Positions 1-8,294 are shown, counted from the stretch's first letter. The stretch: DNA of 64,000 nt from Vibrio penaeicida (GCF_002933855.1 NZ_BFAQ01000035.1:62001-126000), one strand, 5' to 3'. Translations and numbers: made by a program. The notes: generated by a model not told the origin, from the sequence alone.

Positions 1-433
1 TCGTGCTTTGGAAGTGCTTGATTGGGTAGGGATGCGTGAAGATGTTTTGACCAAGTATCCTCATGAATTTTCTGGTGGACAAAGACAGCGTATCGCTATT
101 GCGCGTGCACTGATGCTTAAACCAGAACTCATCATTGCAGATGAGCCCTTGTCTGCACTGGATGTATCTGTTCAGTCTCAAATCCTTAATTTGTTTAAAG
201 ATCTTCAAGAAGAACACGGTATCGCCTTTTTCTTCATTAGCCATGATATGGCGGTGGTTTACCACCTTGCACACGAAATTGTCGTTATGAAAGCTGGCGA
301 AATTGTGGAGCAAGCTACAAAAGAAGAATTTTTTGCAAGTCCAAAACACCCTTACAGCCAAGAACTGCTGAACGCGGTACCGGACATTGGAAACGCTCGT
401 CGTCGAAATCAATCGGAAAGGAAATCGGCGTAA
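1..433 (+). CDS. Peptide-type ABC transporter ATP-binding protein, C-terminal part
   Basis: The gene is cut by the window edge; the reading frame is open from base 2, so the in-window TTG at 8 is not a real start. The visible part has the ABC signature (FSGGQRQR), Walker B (LIIADEPLSALD) and the switch histidine (FISHD), followed by the C-terminal tail typical of Opp/Dpp/Sap ATPases (region around HPYSQELL). It should energise import of peptides or a similar solute through the two permeases encoded just downstream. The substrate cannot be read from the sequence. The stop codon is followed at once by a 14-codon mini-ORF and then the first permease. Confidence 0.93.
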   Translation, partial: RALEVLDWVGMREDVLTKYPHEFSGGQRQRIAIARALMLKPELIIADEPLSALDVSVQSQILNLFKDLQEEHGIAFFFISHDMAVVYHLAHEIVVMKAGEIVEQATKEEFFASPKHPYSQELLNAVPDIGNARRRNQSERKSA

Positions 434-434
434 T

Positions 435-479
435 ATGGCAAGCAAGATTAAGAAGCTGAAAAAACAGCTCGGACGTTAA
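435..479 (+). CDS. 14-codon lysine-rich mini-ORF between ABC genes
   Basis: ATG at 435 opens a frame for 14 residues (MASKIKKLKKQLGR), stopping with TAA at 477-479. Both of its junctions have the same sequence, TAATATG: the ATPase stop runs into this start and its own stop runs into the permease start at 481. This suggests termination-reinitiation coupling, so it may act as a translational relay, or it may be chance. An AAGGA lies about 12 bases upstream, rather far for a ribosome-binding site. No family is recognised. Confidence 0.4.
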   Translation: MASKIKKLKKQLGR

Positions 480-480
480 T

Positions 481-1449
481 ATGACTAGCTTTTTTATTTC
501 ACGGATACTGCAAATGCTATTGGTGCTTTTACTGGCCTCATTTGCAGCTTATAACCTTATGGGACTAATGCCAGGCGATCCTATTGATCTATTGGCCCAA
601 AGTGACCCAAATATTACTTCTGAAGACATTGCTCGCCTGAAGGCAGAACAAGGGTTGGACAAACCTGTTTATGTTCGCTACTTCGTATGGCTGGGAGATG
701 CTCTGCAGGGTGATCTAGGTTACTCACGTATGTTCTCACAACCAGCCATCGATGTTCTTTGGGACGCGATGAAAAACACCTTGATATTGGTGGGAAGTGG
801 GACCTTACTGTCTATTTTTATTGCATTACCAATCGGTATCATTTGTGCAGTTAAGCAAAACAGAGCAACCGACTACATTATTAGCGGACTTACTTATGTT
901 TTCCTTTCAACGCCAGCGGCTTGGTTAGCGCTTATGCTCATCATGATTTTCTCAGTCGTATTCCCAATCTTCCCTGCGGGAGGAACTGGTGAGGCTGACG
1001 GAGTAGAAGGTCTGGATAAATTAGAGTACATGATTCTGCCAATCTTGAGCTTAACACTGCTAAGCATTGCCTCTATTTCGCGTTTCATGCGATCCAGCAT
1101 GCTTGAAGTGTTCAGACAAGATTTTGTTAGAACGGCAAAAGCAAAGGGTGCCTCTTCGACTCGAGTTTTGTTCAAGCATTGTATTAAGAACGGCATGCTT
1201 CCAATGATCACTGTTTTAGCTATGGATGTTGCAGCACTTATGAGTGGCGCTGTTCTTACAGAAACTATCTTTAGCTGGCCTGGAATTGGAAAGCTGACCG
1301 TTGATTCGATCAACGGCAGTGACTACAACGTTGCAATGTTGTGTTTCATGGTTGCTACCACGGCAATTCTCGTCATGAACTTCATTGCGGATATTCTTTA
1401 TTCTAAAGTTGACCCACGTATCGACCTGACAAAAGGGGGTAATAAATGA
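481..1449 (+). CDS. ABC transporter permease, DppB/OppB type
   Basis: The 322-residue inner-membrane protein has an N-terminal membrane segment (about 7-29), a periplasmic loop with the DppB-type stretch around GDLGYS, and five further hydrophobic segments. The permease EAA loop is near residues 217-241 (RTAKAKGASSTRVLFKH), where it would contact the ATPase. It pairs with the DppC-type permease whose start overlaps this stop by 4 bases. Length and layout fit the BPD_transp_1 family of peptide and oligosaccharide importers. The substrate is unknown, and the binding-protein gene is not in the window. Confidence 0.93.
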   Translation: MTSFFISRILQMLLVLLLASFAAYNLMGLMPGDPIDLLAQSDPNITSEDIARLKAEQGLDKPVYVRYFVWLGDALQGDLGYSRMFSQPAIDVLWDAMKNTLILVGSGTLLSIFIALPIGIICAVKQNRATDYIISGLTYVFLSTPAAWLALMLIMIFSVVFPIFPAGGTGEADGVEGLDKLEYMILPILSLTLLSIASISRFMRSSMLEVFRQDFVRTAKAKGASSTRVLFKHCIKNGMLPMITVLAMDVAALMSGAVLTETIFSWPGIGKLTVDSINGSDYNVAMLCFMVATTAILVMNFIADILYSKVDPRIDLTKGGNK

Positions 1450-2354
1450 GTCACGTTGCTAAACGCAGTCAAAACCCTTGGGTACAGGTGGCGCAACGCT
1501 TGTACCGTCACAAGCTAGCGATGGTTTCCATGGTTTTCTTAGCAGCTCTAACCATTGTTTGTTTCAGTGCAAACCCGATTGCAGGTTGGTTAGGTGTTGA
1601 TCCGTACGCTGATGACCTCTTCAGCCGTTTTGAAGCTCCGGATGAAGATAATATTCTAGGAACGGACGAGTTGGGACGGGATATCTTCACACGTTTGCTT
1701 CTCGGTGGGCAGGTTTCTCTCACTTTCGCCTTTATGGCAGCAATTGCGACCTCCGTGATTGGCACTATATTAGGTGTTGTTGCTGGTTACCACGGTGGAA
1801 AAGTTGACGCATTCATTATGCGTGCAGCCGATTTCATTATCAGCCTTCCTGGTATCATGTTGTTGATTCTTATCCAAAGTATTGATATGACCAAGCTAGG
1901 TTTTTCAGAAGAACTTGTCCGTTCAGACAGCTTCAGTATTTACCGACTTGTTGTTGTACTTTCTTTACTGGGGTGGCCGTTTGCAGCTCGTCTTGTACGT
2001 TCGAATACGCTTTCTGTTAAGCACCGTGAGTATGTACAAGCAGCAATAGGTTACGGCGCGAGTAGCTGGTTTGTTATGACACGCCACATTGTGCCAAACG
2101 TAATTGCGCCAGTGATTACTGCAACCACACTGGGTATTGGTGGTGCAATTTTGACAGAAAGTGCACTTAGTTTTCTAGGTTTTGGTATTAATCCGCCAAC
2201 TCCGTCATGGGGTAACATGCTTCAAAACGCTCGTGAAGCGATGTGGAGCTATCCAATGGCAGCGGTATACCCTGGCATCATGGTTTTATTTACCGTTATC
2301 ACCATCAACTTTTTGGGTGATGGCTTACAAGAAGCTATTGATCCTAAATCGTAA
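1446..2354 (+). CDS. ABC transporter permease, DppC/OppC type
   Basis: This 302-residue second permease overlaps the previous gene by ATGA. The N-terminal OppC-type region carries the hallmark NILGTDELGRDIFTRLL near residues 69-85. The EAA loop lies near residues 197-221 (YVQAAIGYGASSWFVMTRH), and the C-terminal part (SWGNML, then a final membrane segment) is typical of DppC. It forms the heterodimeric channel with the upstream permease. The operon ends here, with a strong terminator 37 bases downstream. Confidence 0.93.
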   Translation: MSHVAKRSQNPWVQVAQRLYRHKLAMVSMVFLAALTIVCFSANPIAGWLGVDPYADDLFSRFEAPDEDNILGTDELGRDIFTRLLLGGQVSLTFAFMAAIATSVIGTILGVVAGYHGGKVDAFIMRAADFIISLPGIMLLILIQSIDMTKLGFSEELVRSDSFSIYRLVVVLSLLGWPFAARLVRSNTLSVKHREYVQAAIGYGASSWFVMTRHIVPNVIAPVITATTLGIGGAILTESALSFLGFGINPPTPSWGNMLQNAREAMWSYPMAAVYPGIMVLFTVITINFLGDGLQEAIDPKS

Positions 2355-2390
2355 AGCGCCAGTTTAGAAAATAATTCTTAACAAAATCCA

Positions 2391-2420
2391 AAGGCAGTCA
2401 TTGTTGTGACTGCCTTTTTT
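2391..2420 (+). terminator. Rho-independent terminator of the ABC operon
   Basis: AAGGCAGTCA and TGACTGCCTT form a 10-bp stem with a 4-base loop, ending in a run of T. It lies directly after the second permease gene. Confidence 0.9.
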
Positions 2421-2600
2421 GTTCTCTTACGAAGTTGTCTGAATTAAGGTAAAGCCAGAAGTTGAAATAAATGAGTCATTTGTCACATATATCAGTTAAA
2501 CAAAGTGGGGTATGCATTCAAATGTTTGTCTTGAGTCACGTAGATGTCTAAACTTTTAACCTTCCAATAACCTTTATAACCAATAAAAGTAAAGACAGTC

Positions 2601-3440
2601 ATGAAATTAGAAACTGTAGATTATCGTTCTCCAGATGCTGCTGAGCAATTCGTTAAATCCCTGCGTGAAACTGGTTTTGGCGTACTGAGCAATCATCCTA
2701 TTCAAAAAGAGCTTGTAGAGTCGATTTACGACAACTGGTACAAGTTTTTTATGACAGATGAAAAAGCGCAATATCAATTTAATGTTGATACACAGGATGG
2801 CTATTTTCCGCCAAGCGTTTCAGAAATTGCAAAAGGGCACACAGTTAAAGACATCAAAGAGTACTTTCATGTCTACCCTTGGGGTCAAATCCCCCCTTCG
2901 CTAAAAGAGCAAATTTTAGATTACTACCAGCAAGCCAATGCTTTTGCACAAGAGTTATTGGGTTGGGTTGAAGCGCATGCCCCAGTTGATGTTCAAGAGA
3001 AATTCTCTATTCCATTGTCTGAGATGATCAACGGTAGCGAGCAAACTTTACTGCGCGTGCTTCATTACCCACCGATGACTGGTAGCGAAGAGCCGGGAGC
3101 GATACGCGCTGCAGCGCATGAAGACATCAACCTGCTCACCGTTTTACCCGCAGCAAACGAGCCGGGGCTGCAAGTCCAAGGTAAGGATGACGAGTGGCTA
3201 GATGTGCCTTGTGATTTTGGTAATTTGATCATTAACATTGGTGACATGCTTCAAGAAGCATCTGGTGGTTATTTCCCGTCGACAACGCATCGAGTGATCA
3301 ACCCAACAGGTGAGCAACAAACCCATTCGCGCATTTCACTGCCACTTTTCCTGCATCCGAAGCCAGAGGTTGTTTTGTCAGATAGACACACTGCTGGAAG
3401 CTACCTAACGGAACGTTTACGCGAACTCGGTGTAATCTAA
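2601..3440 (+). CDS. 2-oxoglutarate/Fe(II)-dependent oxygenase, isopenicillin-N-synthase family
   Basis: The 279-residue cytoplasmic protein has an N-terminal DIOX_N-like part (VKSLRETGFGVLSNHPI) and a C-terminal double-stranded beta-helix. The iron ligands can be placed as H173 and D175 (AAHEDIN) and H230 (TTHRVINP), with R244 (SRISLPLF) as the likely 2-oxoglutarate-binding arginine. It should be an active dioxygenase that oxidises a small molecule using 2-oxoglutarate and O2; the substrate is unknown. It stands alone, with no clear ribosome-binding site beyond AAAG, and is convergent with the GNAT gene. Confidence 0.9.
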   Translation: MKLETVDYRSPDAAEQFVKSLRETGFGVLSNHPIQKELVESIYDNWYKFFMTDEKAQYQFNVDTQDGYFPPSVSEIAKGHTVKDIKEYFHVYPWGQIPPSLKEQILDYYQQANAFAQELLGWVEAHAPVDVQEKFSIPLSEMINGSEQTLLRVLHYPPMTGSEEPGAIRAAAHEDINLLTVLPAANEPGLQVQGKDDEWLDVPCDFGNLIINIGDMLQEASGGYFPSTTHRVINPTGEQQTHSRISLPLFLHPKPEVVLSDRHTAGSYLTERLRELGVI

Positions 3441-3460
3441 GAAATGTAGCCGAGCCATTT

Positions 3461-3504
3461 AACCTCAGCTTTGGATAGGCATTCTGTTATCCAGAACTGA
3501 GGTT
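3461..3504. terminator. Long hairpin between convergent genes
   Basis: Two 17-base arms starting AACCTCAG and ending CTGAGGTT pair around a 10-base loop, with one C-A mismatch and one G-U. It runs into the stop codon of the GNAT gene. There is no U-tract on either strand, so it is a barrier-type or processing hairpin rather than a classic terminator. Confidence 0.55.
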
Positions 3505-4024
3505 ACCTAAGATTCGTCGTAACCCAATACCTTTCAATCACTTCATTAAACACAGAAGAGTACACTTTAGAGTGATATTGCCCGCCATTCTTCTGGATCA
3601 CTCGCTGTGAAGCAGTATTTTCTTCACTTGTTGTCAGCAACAACTCCGAGATTGAGAGCTGTGATGCAACGTCAATTGCCTTTGCCAGCATATCAGTAGC
3701 GTAGCCATAGCCACGAAAAGATGGCGCGATGTCAAAGCCGATGTGTCCTAGCTCGTTTCTATGAAAATCAGTGTCTAAACTGTGCCGAATTCTTATTGTT
3801 CCTACAATGTTTCCTTTTTTATTCAAGTACCATCGATGTGAGCAGGGAACGTATCCTTCTTTTAAATTGATGCCTTGTTCTTCATCTAACAGGTTTTTGA
3901 TGTACTGACTGAAATCGTCAATGTTTTCACCGTAAAAGTCGCAGCTTAATGGGTCGTTAACTAAAATATCATCGTAAAATGCAACAAAGGCATCTAGGTA
4001 GGCTGTATCAGGCTGTACTAGCAT
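3503..4024 (-). CDS. GNAT-family N-acetyltransferase
   Basis: The 173-residue protein has the GNAT fold signature: the acetyl-CoA loop FRGYGYATDMLAKAI near residue 110, preceded by GHIGFDIAPSFRG, and followed by the NTASQRVIQKNGG segment near residue 140. The central GTIRIRH strand fits RimJ/RimL-like or YjaB-type enzymes. It should acetylate an amine of unknown identity. It stands alone, convergent with the oxygenase gene and sharing the intergenic hairpin. Confidence 0.88.
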   Translation of the reverse strand: MLVQPDTAYLDAFVAFYDDILVNDPLSCDFYGENIDDFSQYIKNLLDEEQGINLKEGYVPCSHRWYLNKKGNIVGTIRIRHSLDTDFHRNELGHIGFDIAPSFRGYGYATDMLAKAIDVASQLSISELLLTTSEENTASQRVIQKNGGQYHSKVYSSVFNEVIERYWVTTNLR

Positions 4025-4180
4025 AGGAATATAAGTGTCTGATTCGAAATCTTAAAGCAACATCTATCATAATACTGAGCTGTATACAAATTGAAATCTG
4101 TGATACTGGTTAACGTATAAAGAATGACAAAATCTTCTCTATAGCTTTGAATGTAAGTAGTAGATTAAATAAGAGTGCCT

Positions 4181-4792
4181 ATGTCGAACAACGATTTAAT
4201 TCATAGCCATGACCCACACATGGAAAACCCATTAGTGTGGCCGATTATGGAAGTGTTGAAAAAGAAACACGAAGGCTGGAAAGTCCATACTTTAGCCTCT
4301 CATCTATCCGAGTTGGGTATCATTCCTTTTTTGGACTCTTCACCAGAAAAAGACTTGTTTAAGCGTAACTTCCTAATGATGAACGCATTATACCAATTAC
4401 AAGAAACGCTGTACCCAGACGCTTGGGTGCAAGTTCAAGCAATGGATATTCAACTAAAAAATGACACGCAATCTCGTGAATATGAAATTGACGTTGAAGA
4501 TCCACTCCGCGATTACTACACAGACTGGAGTAATTACGAGGCAGAAAATGGTGAAGTAAAAAGGCTACTTAACGAATTTTGGACTCGATACCGAAATTTT
4601 GTCGGTTCTCACAGCGGAGATATGACTCGCCAAAAAGCACTTAGATTGTTTGAATTGGACGATACCTCTACGCAAACAGAAATACGTAAGCAATGGCGCA
4701 GAATGGCACTAAAATGGCACCCTGACAGAGAAGGGGGCAACACAGAGAAATTTCGAACACTGTGTGAAGCTTGGCACTTGTTACGAGATTAA
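4181..4792 (+). CDS. DnaJ-related protein with C-terminal J domain
   Basis: The 203-residue protein has two parts. The N-terminal about 130 residues match my recollection of the DNAJ_related family. The C-terminal J domain (about 150-203) carries the HPD motif (MALKWHPDREGG) that stimulates DnaK. It lacks the G/F, zinc-finger and substrate-binding domains of full DnaJ, so it is probably a specialised DnaK co-chaperone. A GTG six bases upstream is in frame, but AAGAG at 4171 sits 5 bases before the ATG, so the ATG is preferred. A terminator follows. Confidence 0.88.
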   Translation: MSNNDLIHSHDPHMENPLVWPIMEVLKKKHEGWKVHTLASHLSELGIIPFLDSSPEKDLFKRNFLMMNALYQLQETLYPDAWVQVQAMDIQLKNDTQSREYEIDVEDPLRDYYTDWSNYEAENGEVKRLLNEFWTRYRNFVGSHSGDMTRQKALRLFELDDTSTQTEIRKQWRRMALKWHPDREGGNTEKFRTLCEAWHLLRD

Positions 4793-4819
4793 AGCGTTAT
4801 TGACGCACTTCCAATGACG

Positions 4820-4845
4820 AGCGGATCAACAAAATCCGCTTTTAA
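4820..4845 (+). terminator. Rho-independent terminator after the DnaJ-related gene
   Basis: AGCGGAT and ATCCGCT form a 7-bp stem with a 7-base loop, followed by TTTAAT. The short T-tract makes it moderate in strength. Confidence 0.6.
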
Positions 4846-4872
4846 TCTAATACCTGTCTTTACCTAAAGCAT

Positions 4873-5316
4873 TCAAATACTGCAGGGGTTACTTTTGCCC
4901 TTAATTTCCTGCCTTCTCATCGGCATGGAATCTATCAGCTGATTGATGAAAGCCCAATCTGTGATTTTTCCCCATCGATATTTTTCTTCGCCGTCTTTGC
5001 CAATCAGTATCGCTGTGTGTGACTGTTTATCTACTTGGTACAACTTAGCCAATTTCGCAACGTCAAATTCACGCTGGAGCCATTTTGGTGCAGTAAAACC
5101 GTCTTGGGTCATCACAAGAGTGACAATGTCACGTGTCTTGAGTGAGCATTCGTTTGTTAGCGTTTCAAACAAAAACTGTTTTACGTATTCATCTTCAGAA
5201 GGTGCGAAGTATAAGATACTTCTGTGTGTCCAATGACTTTGATGGGCAGGGTATGAATGGAGACTAGCACTACTGATTACAGTTACGAGTAGAATTAATA
5301 AACGCATCATTTTCAC
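4873..5316 (-). CDS. Secreted DUF4174-family (thioredoxin-like) protein
   Basis: The 147-residue protein has an N-terminal signal peptide (about 1-22, MKMMRLLILLVTVISSASLHS). The mature part, starting with HRSILYFAPSEDEYVKQF and containing LIGKDGEEKYRWG, follows the DUF4174 pattern, a thioredoxin-fold family without a CxxC. The function is not known. A matS site (5120-5132) and a KOPS octamer (5244-5251) lie inside this gene. It is divergent from the NYN gene. Confidence 0.78.
   Translation of the reverse strand: MKMMRLLILLVTVISSASLHSYPAHQSHWTHRSILYFAPSEDEYVKQFLFETLTNECSLKTRDIVTLVMTQDGFTAPKWLQREFDVAKLAKLYQVDKQSHTAILIGKDGEEKYRWGKITDWAFINQLIDSMPMRRQEIKGKSNPCSI
5120..5132. other. matS site (MatP binding)
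   Basis: GTGACAATGTCAC is a perfect match to the matS consensus GTGACRNYGTCAC. It lies inside the DUF4174 gene, 23 kb left of dif. Confidence 0.85.
5244..5251 (+). other. KOPS octamer pointing toward dif
   Basis: GGGCAGGG matches the FtsK-orienting consensus GGGNAGGG. It is on the plus strand, left of dif, the orientation expected for loading FtsK toward dif. Confidence 0.6.
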
Positions 5317-5492
5317 ACCTCCGTGTCAGACCAATTTGTCTGAATTTGCGGGTCTCACTGCGTAGAACACAAAAGCTGTGTACGCCGTAAGATTCTACAA
5401 TTATGGGTCTTATACGAAGATGTCGCTGGGAATAGCGGTATTAAAGTCGAGATTTTCAAAAAATTCTGTATGCTGTTGCCTTCAACACATAT

Positions 5493-5996
5493 ATGGATGC
5501 CGTCGTGGAAAAAGAAAATCAAAAAGAGAAAATTGCCATTTTGGTTGATGTACAAAACGTGTACTACACCACCAGAGAGAAATTTAGAAAAAACTTTGAT
5601 TACAACGAGTTTTGGTGGAGAGCAACGAATGGACGTCAAGTAGTTTGCGCGAATGCCTATGCCATCTCTAGCCAACAAGAAAAGCAGCGACAGTTTCATC
5701 ATATCTTGAGAGGAATAGGGTTTACGGTTGTCCTTAAGCCTTATATTCAAAGAGCAGACGGCAGTACGAAAGCCGATTGGGACGTAGGCATTGCCATCGA
5801 TGCAATAGAAATTGCGCCGGATGTGGATACGATTGTATTACTCTCGGGAGATGGGGACTTTGACATACTTGCAAAACGTATTTGCGAGAAATACAAAAAG
5901 CGAGTGGAAGTCTATGGAGTTAGAGCACTGACCGCTCAATCGCTTATAGACAGCGCTACTCAATACTTTCCAATAGAAGATGACATGCTTCTTTAA
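5493..5996 (+). CDS. NYN-domain (LabA/DUF88-type) putative ribonuclease
   Basis: The 167-residue protein has the PIN-like NYN fold. Acidic residues are seen in ILVDVQNVYY (about residue 16), KADWDVGIAIDAI (about 92) and LLSGDGDFDILAKRI (about 115), the expected metal-binding cluster. It also has the typical C-terminal VEVYGVRA...LIDSATQYFPIE. The family is thought to act on RNA; the target is unknown. No good ribosome-binding site precedes the ATG, and a GTG at residue 5 is an alternative start. It is convergent with the DUF2986 gene, overlapping it by 4 bases. Confidence 0.85.
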   Translation: MDAVVEKENQKEKIAILVDVQNVYYTTREKFRKNFDYNEFWWRATNGRQVVCANAYAISSQQEKQRQFHHILRGIGFTVVLKPYIQRADGSTKADWDVGIAIDAIEIAPDVDTIVLLSGDGDFDILAKRICEKYKKRVEVYGVRALTAQSLIDSATQYFPIEDDMLL

Positions 5997-6172
5997 CTGT
6001 TAGATTCTTCTTCTGCGACGGTCGCTGAATCTGTTTGTACTTGTTCTTCGGCTTCAAGCTTGGCTCGTTCGGCTTTAGAAACGTATTTAGGCTTATTACT
6101 CTTGTGCAGTTTTGAATTTTTCTTTTTCTGCTTATTTTTCAGAATTTGATTTATCTTCTTTTTGCGGTTCAT
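5993..6172 (-). CDS. DUF2986 small basic protein
   Basis: A 59-residue ORF on the minus strand starts MNRKKKINQILKNKQKKK. It has a strongly basic N-terminal half, then SNKPKYVSKAERAKLEAEEQ and an acidic tail. This matches the DUF2986 family, which I know from Vibrio and Shewanella; its function is unknown, but the composition suggests nucleic-acid binding. The stop overlaps the convergent NYN gene. The start codon and ribosome-binding site are caught in a hairpin (6174-6215), described separately. It lies downstream of the MFS gene on the same strand. Confidence 0.85.
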   Translation of the reverse strand: MNRKKKINQILKNKQKKKNSKLHKSNKPKYVSKAERAKLEAEEQVQTDSATVAEEESNS

Positions 6173-6173
6173 T

Positions 6174-6215
6174 GCTGTATTCCGTCGACCTTGTTAAGGA
6201 CGCGCAGAATACAGC
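6174..6215 (-). promoter_or_regulatory. RBS-sequestering hairpin in the DUF2986 leader
   Basis: On the minus strand GCTGTATTC pairs perfectly with GAATACAGC, which ends one base before the DUF2986 ATG. Within the loop CCTT and AAGG can pair as well. The only ribosome-binding sequence (GGAA, just before TACAGCA) lies inside the 3' arm, so the structure should hide it. It could also serve as a read-through attenuator after the MFS gene. There is no U-run. Confidence 0.55.
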
Positions 6216-6244
6216 GATAGCAGTGTTTTTACAAACTTAATTGT

Positions 6245-7399
6245 TTAGCCGCCAGCAACAAGTGTTGGCTTGTGTCTTGCGCTTGAAATCAACATGTAAA
6301 TACTGGTTGCCAGTAAAGTGACAAACAAGTACCCCATTAACCCTTCCTCGTTGGTTAAGAAGGTGTCCGCAACCACCGGACCCAATACAGAACCCACACT
6401 GTAGCTAAACAACATCACTTGCGTTGCAGAGACGATGTAGTTATCTCCTAAGTTATCGCAGCCTAAATTTATAGCGACCGGATATAGGGCAAAACTTGCC
6501 ATACCCAATACAAACAACGCACCAGCTAAAATAGAACGGGAATCAAATACCGCAATAAGCGCAATTGCGAATGCGCCCAATAAGCTGAATAGCGCCAGCA
6601 ATAACGTTCTTCCAGCGTACTTTATTAGCCAAGAGGCGATTGGTTGAACAAGCATACCTCCTAAAATGATTAAAGCCATTAAGCTGCCAATTTGATTCAG
6701 CCCAACATTTCTATTGGTTAGCTCAAGGGGCATGAGGCCATAAATCGCACCCAACACAAGCCCTGATACCACACAGCCCACGAGTGCTGGTTTACTTAAG
6801 TGCATAATCTGCTTTAGCGACATAGCATCATGTTGTTCACATTCTGGTTGAGTAGATTGGATAACCACTAAGGCAATCGCAGCCAACACCATCAGTGACA
6901 AAATAACTGCAAACGGTAGTACTCCCGTTACGCCAAACACGTTGATACCCAATTGCCCTAGGGAAGAGCCTCCATATAGAGACATCATGTAGATTCCCAA
7001 TCTTTTCGCTCTTCCGGATGCATCTCCAGCAAGTAGCCAAGATTCCACGATAACAAAGATACCAGCGACAGCTATACCCGCGACTAGGCGCGAAAACATC
7101 CAAACTTCAGCTTGTGGGAACACAGGCAAAAGCACAATGGTGCTACTAAGCACTGCCAAGCACAAAAGGAACCCTTTACGATGCCCAGTTTTCGCAATCA
7201 ATGGTTCTGTCGCTGTCGCACCAATCAGTAAGCCGGCATAAAAACTGCTCGCGACCCAGCTTGCAATATCAGAACTCATACCATACTCGTTCAACATCAA
7301 AGGAATGATGCTCATTAAGTAGCCTGATGCGATAGCAAACAAAGACAACGCGACCACTGGAGCGACGATTTTTAGTGGTGCAGTAGAGGTGTTTTCCAA
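6245..7399 (-). CDS. MFS transporter (YcaD/UMF-like)
   Basis: The 384-residue protein has about 12 hydrophobic segments. The MFS loop-2/3 motif reads ATEPLIAKTGHRKGF near residues 62-76, and the central cytoplasmic loop is near 185-200. It resembles the YcaD-type branch of the major facilitator superfamily, whose substrates are mostly unknown. The start is TTG at 7399, with AGGAG 9 bases upstream; no nearby ATG fits better. It has its own promoter region and is followed on the same strand by DUF2986. Confidence 0.87.
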   Translation of the reverse strand: MENTSTAPLKIVAPVVALSLFAIASGYLMSIIPLMLNEYGMSSDIASWVASSFYAGLLIGATATEPLIAKTGHRKGFLLCLAVLSSTIVLLPVFPQAEVWMFSRLVAGIAVAGIFVIVESWLLAGDASGRAKRLGIYMMSLYGGSSLGQLGINVFGVTGVLPFAVILSLMVLAAIALVVIQSTQPECEQHDAMSLKQIMHLSKPALVGCVVSGLVLGAIYGLMPLELTNRNVGLNQIGSLMALIILGGMLVQPIASWLIKYAGRTLLLALFSLLGAFAIALIAVFDSRSILAGALFVLGMASFALYPVAINLGCDNLGDNYIVSATQVMLFSYSVGSVLGPVVADTFLTNEEGLMGYLFVTLLATSIYMLISSARHKPTLVAGG

Positions 7400-7513
7400 T
7401 GCCGGAATCTCCTGAAAAATAGGTTAGTTAGGAGCGGCGACTATCGGGTTTTGGGAGGTTTTAGTAAAACGAAAAATATTGATTCTGACGACAAATATTT
7501 TTTGATTTAGGAA

Positions 7514-7551
7514 GAACAAAAGCCCCATTGAAATGACCATTCAATGGGGCT
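7514..7551 (-). terminator. Rho-independent terminator of trxC
   Basis: Read on the minus strand, AGCCCCATTGA and TCAATGGGGCT form an 11-bp stem followed by TTTTGTT. It lies 24 bases after the trxC stop. Confidence 0.9.
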
Positions 7552-7574
7552 TTCTAAGTAATTTCAGATTTGAA

Positions 7575-8009
7575 TTACTTTACTAAGGCTTGATTGAGCC
7601 ATTGATCGAACTGAGATTTTGGTAACGCGCCATTAATGACATCAACTCGCTTACCATTCTTAAATACCATAACGGTAGGAATACTTCGGATTTGGTATTT
7701 TGCTCCGAGATTTTGCTGAGCTTCGGTATCGACTTTCACAAATCGAACATTACCTTTTCTTTCTTCTGCTACATCGCTAAATACTGGGGCGAATCCAACA
7801 CATGGGTTACACCAAGGAGCCCAGAAGTCGATCACAACAGGCTGGTCACTTTGTAAAAGTGCATCAACATTGTTCTCGGTGCCTTCAATTGGAGAGCCAT
7901 CAAACAAGTGAGATTTACATTTACCACATGTTGCAAGATCGGAAACACGCTCAACGGGAACTCGGTTAACGCCACGACATGAAGGGCAGGGTGTATTAAA
8001 ACTAGACAT
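7575..8009 (-). CDS. trxC: Thioredoxin 2
   Basis: The 144-residue cytoplasmic disulfide reductase has an N-terminal zinc finger of two CxxC pairs (CPSC near residue 8, CGKC near 30), which is diagnostic for TrxC. The thioredoxin domain follows with the active site WAPWCNPC near residue 67 and the cis-proline loop SIPTVMVF. The active site is CNPC rather than the usual CGPC. The start MSSFNTPC is chosen because GGAG lies 5 bases upstream; an in-frame ATG 21 bases further up has no such site. A KOPS octamer lies at 7984-7991. As I recall, trxC is also next to fabH2 on V. cholerae chromosome II. Confidence 0.95.
   Translation of the reverse strand: MSSFNTPCPSCRGVNRVPVERVSDLATCGKCKSHLFDGSPIEGTENNVDALLQSDQPVVIDFWAPWCNPCVGFAPVFSDVAEERKGNVRFVKVDTEAQQNLGAKYQIRSIPTVMVFKNGKRVDVINGALPKSQFDQWLNQALVK
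7984..7991 (+). other. KOPS octamer pointing toward dif
   Basis: GGGCAGGG on the plus strand, left of dif; matches GGGNAGGG. Confidence 0.6.
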
Positions 8010-8294
8010 ACATTCTCCTTTTTTAGGCATCTTACCAAGCTTTAGCTTCGGGTTTTAAACTTATCTTTTTCTATCCCATGCTTTTTCATTCTAAGGTACC
8101 GCTTTTTTCTTAGAACTTGTAAGTCGTTTTTTGCTTCAGAAACCTTATCAGAATCAAAAAACAAGGTGTCTTTAAAACGAATTTTGTAGACAGAAAAGTT
8201 TACAGTTTGATGAATCTATATATGCTTGAGTATACTCAAAATGAAAACCCTATTTGGGTAAAAGCCATATAAATAAAATCACAGGTGAAATAAC

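Noticed and set aside
894-1313. Minus-strand open frame of 139 codons opposite the DppB-type permease
   Set aside because: It is antisense to a clear permease, has no family features and no ribosome-binding site.
5355-5750. Minus-strand open frame opposite the NYN gene
   Set aside because: Shadow of the NYN coding frame; low-complexity residues and no supported start.
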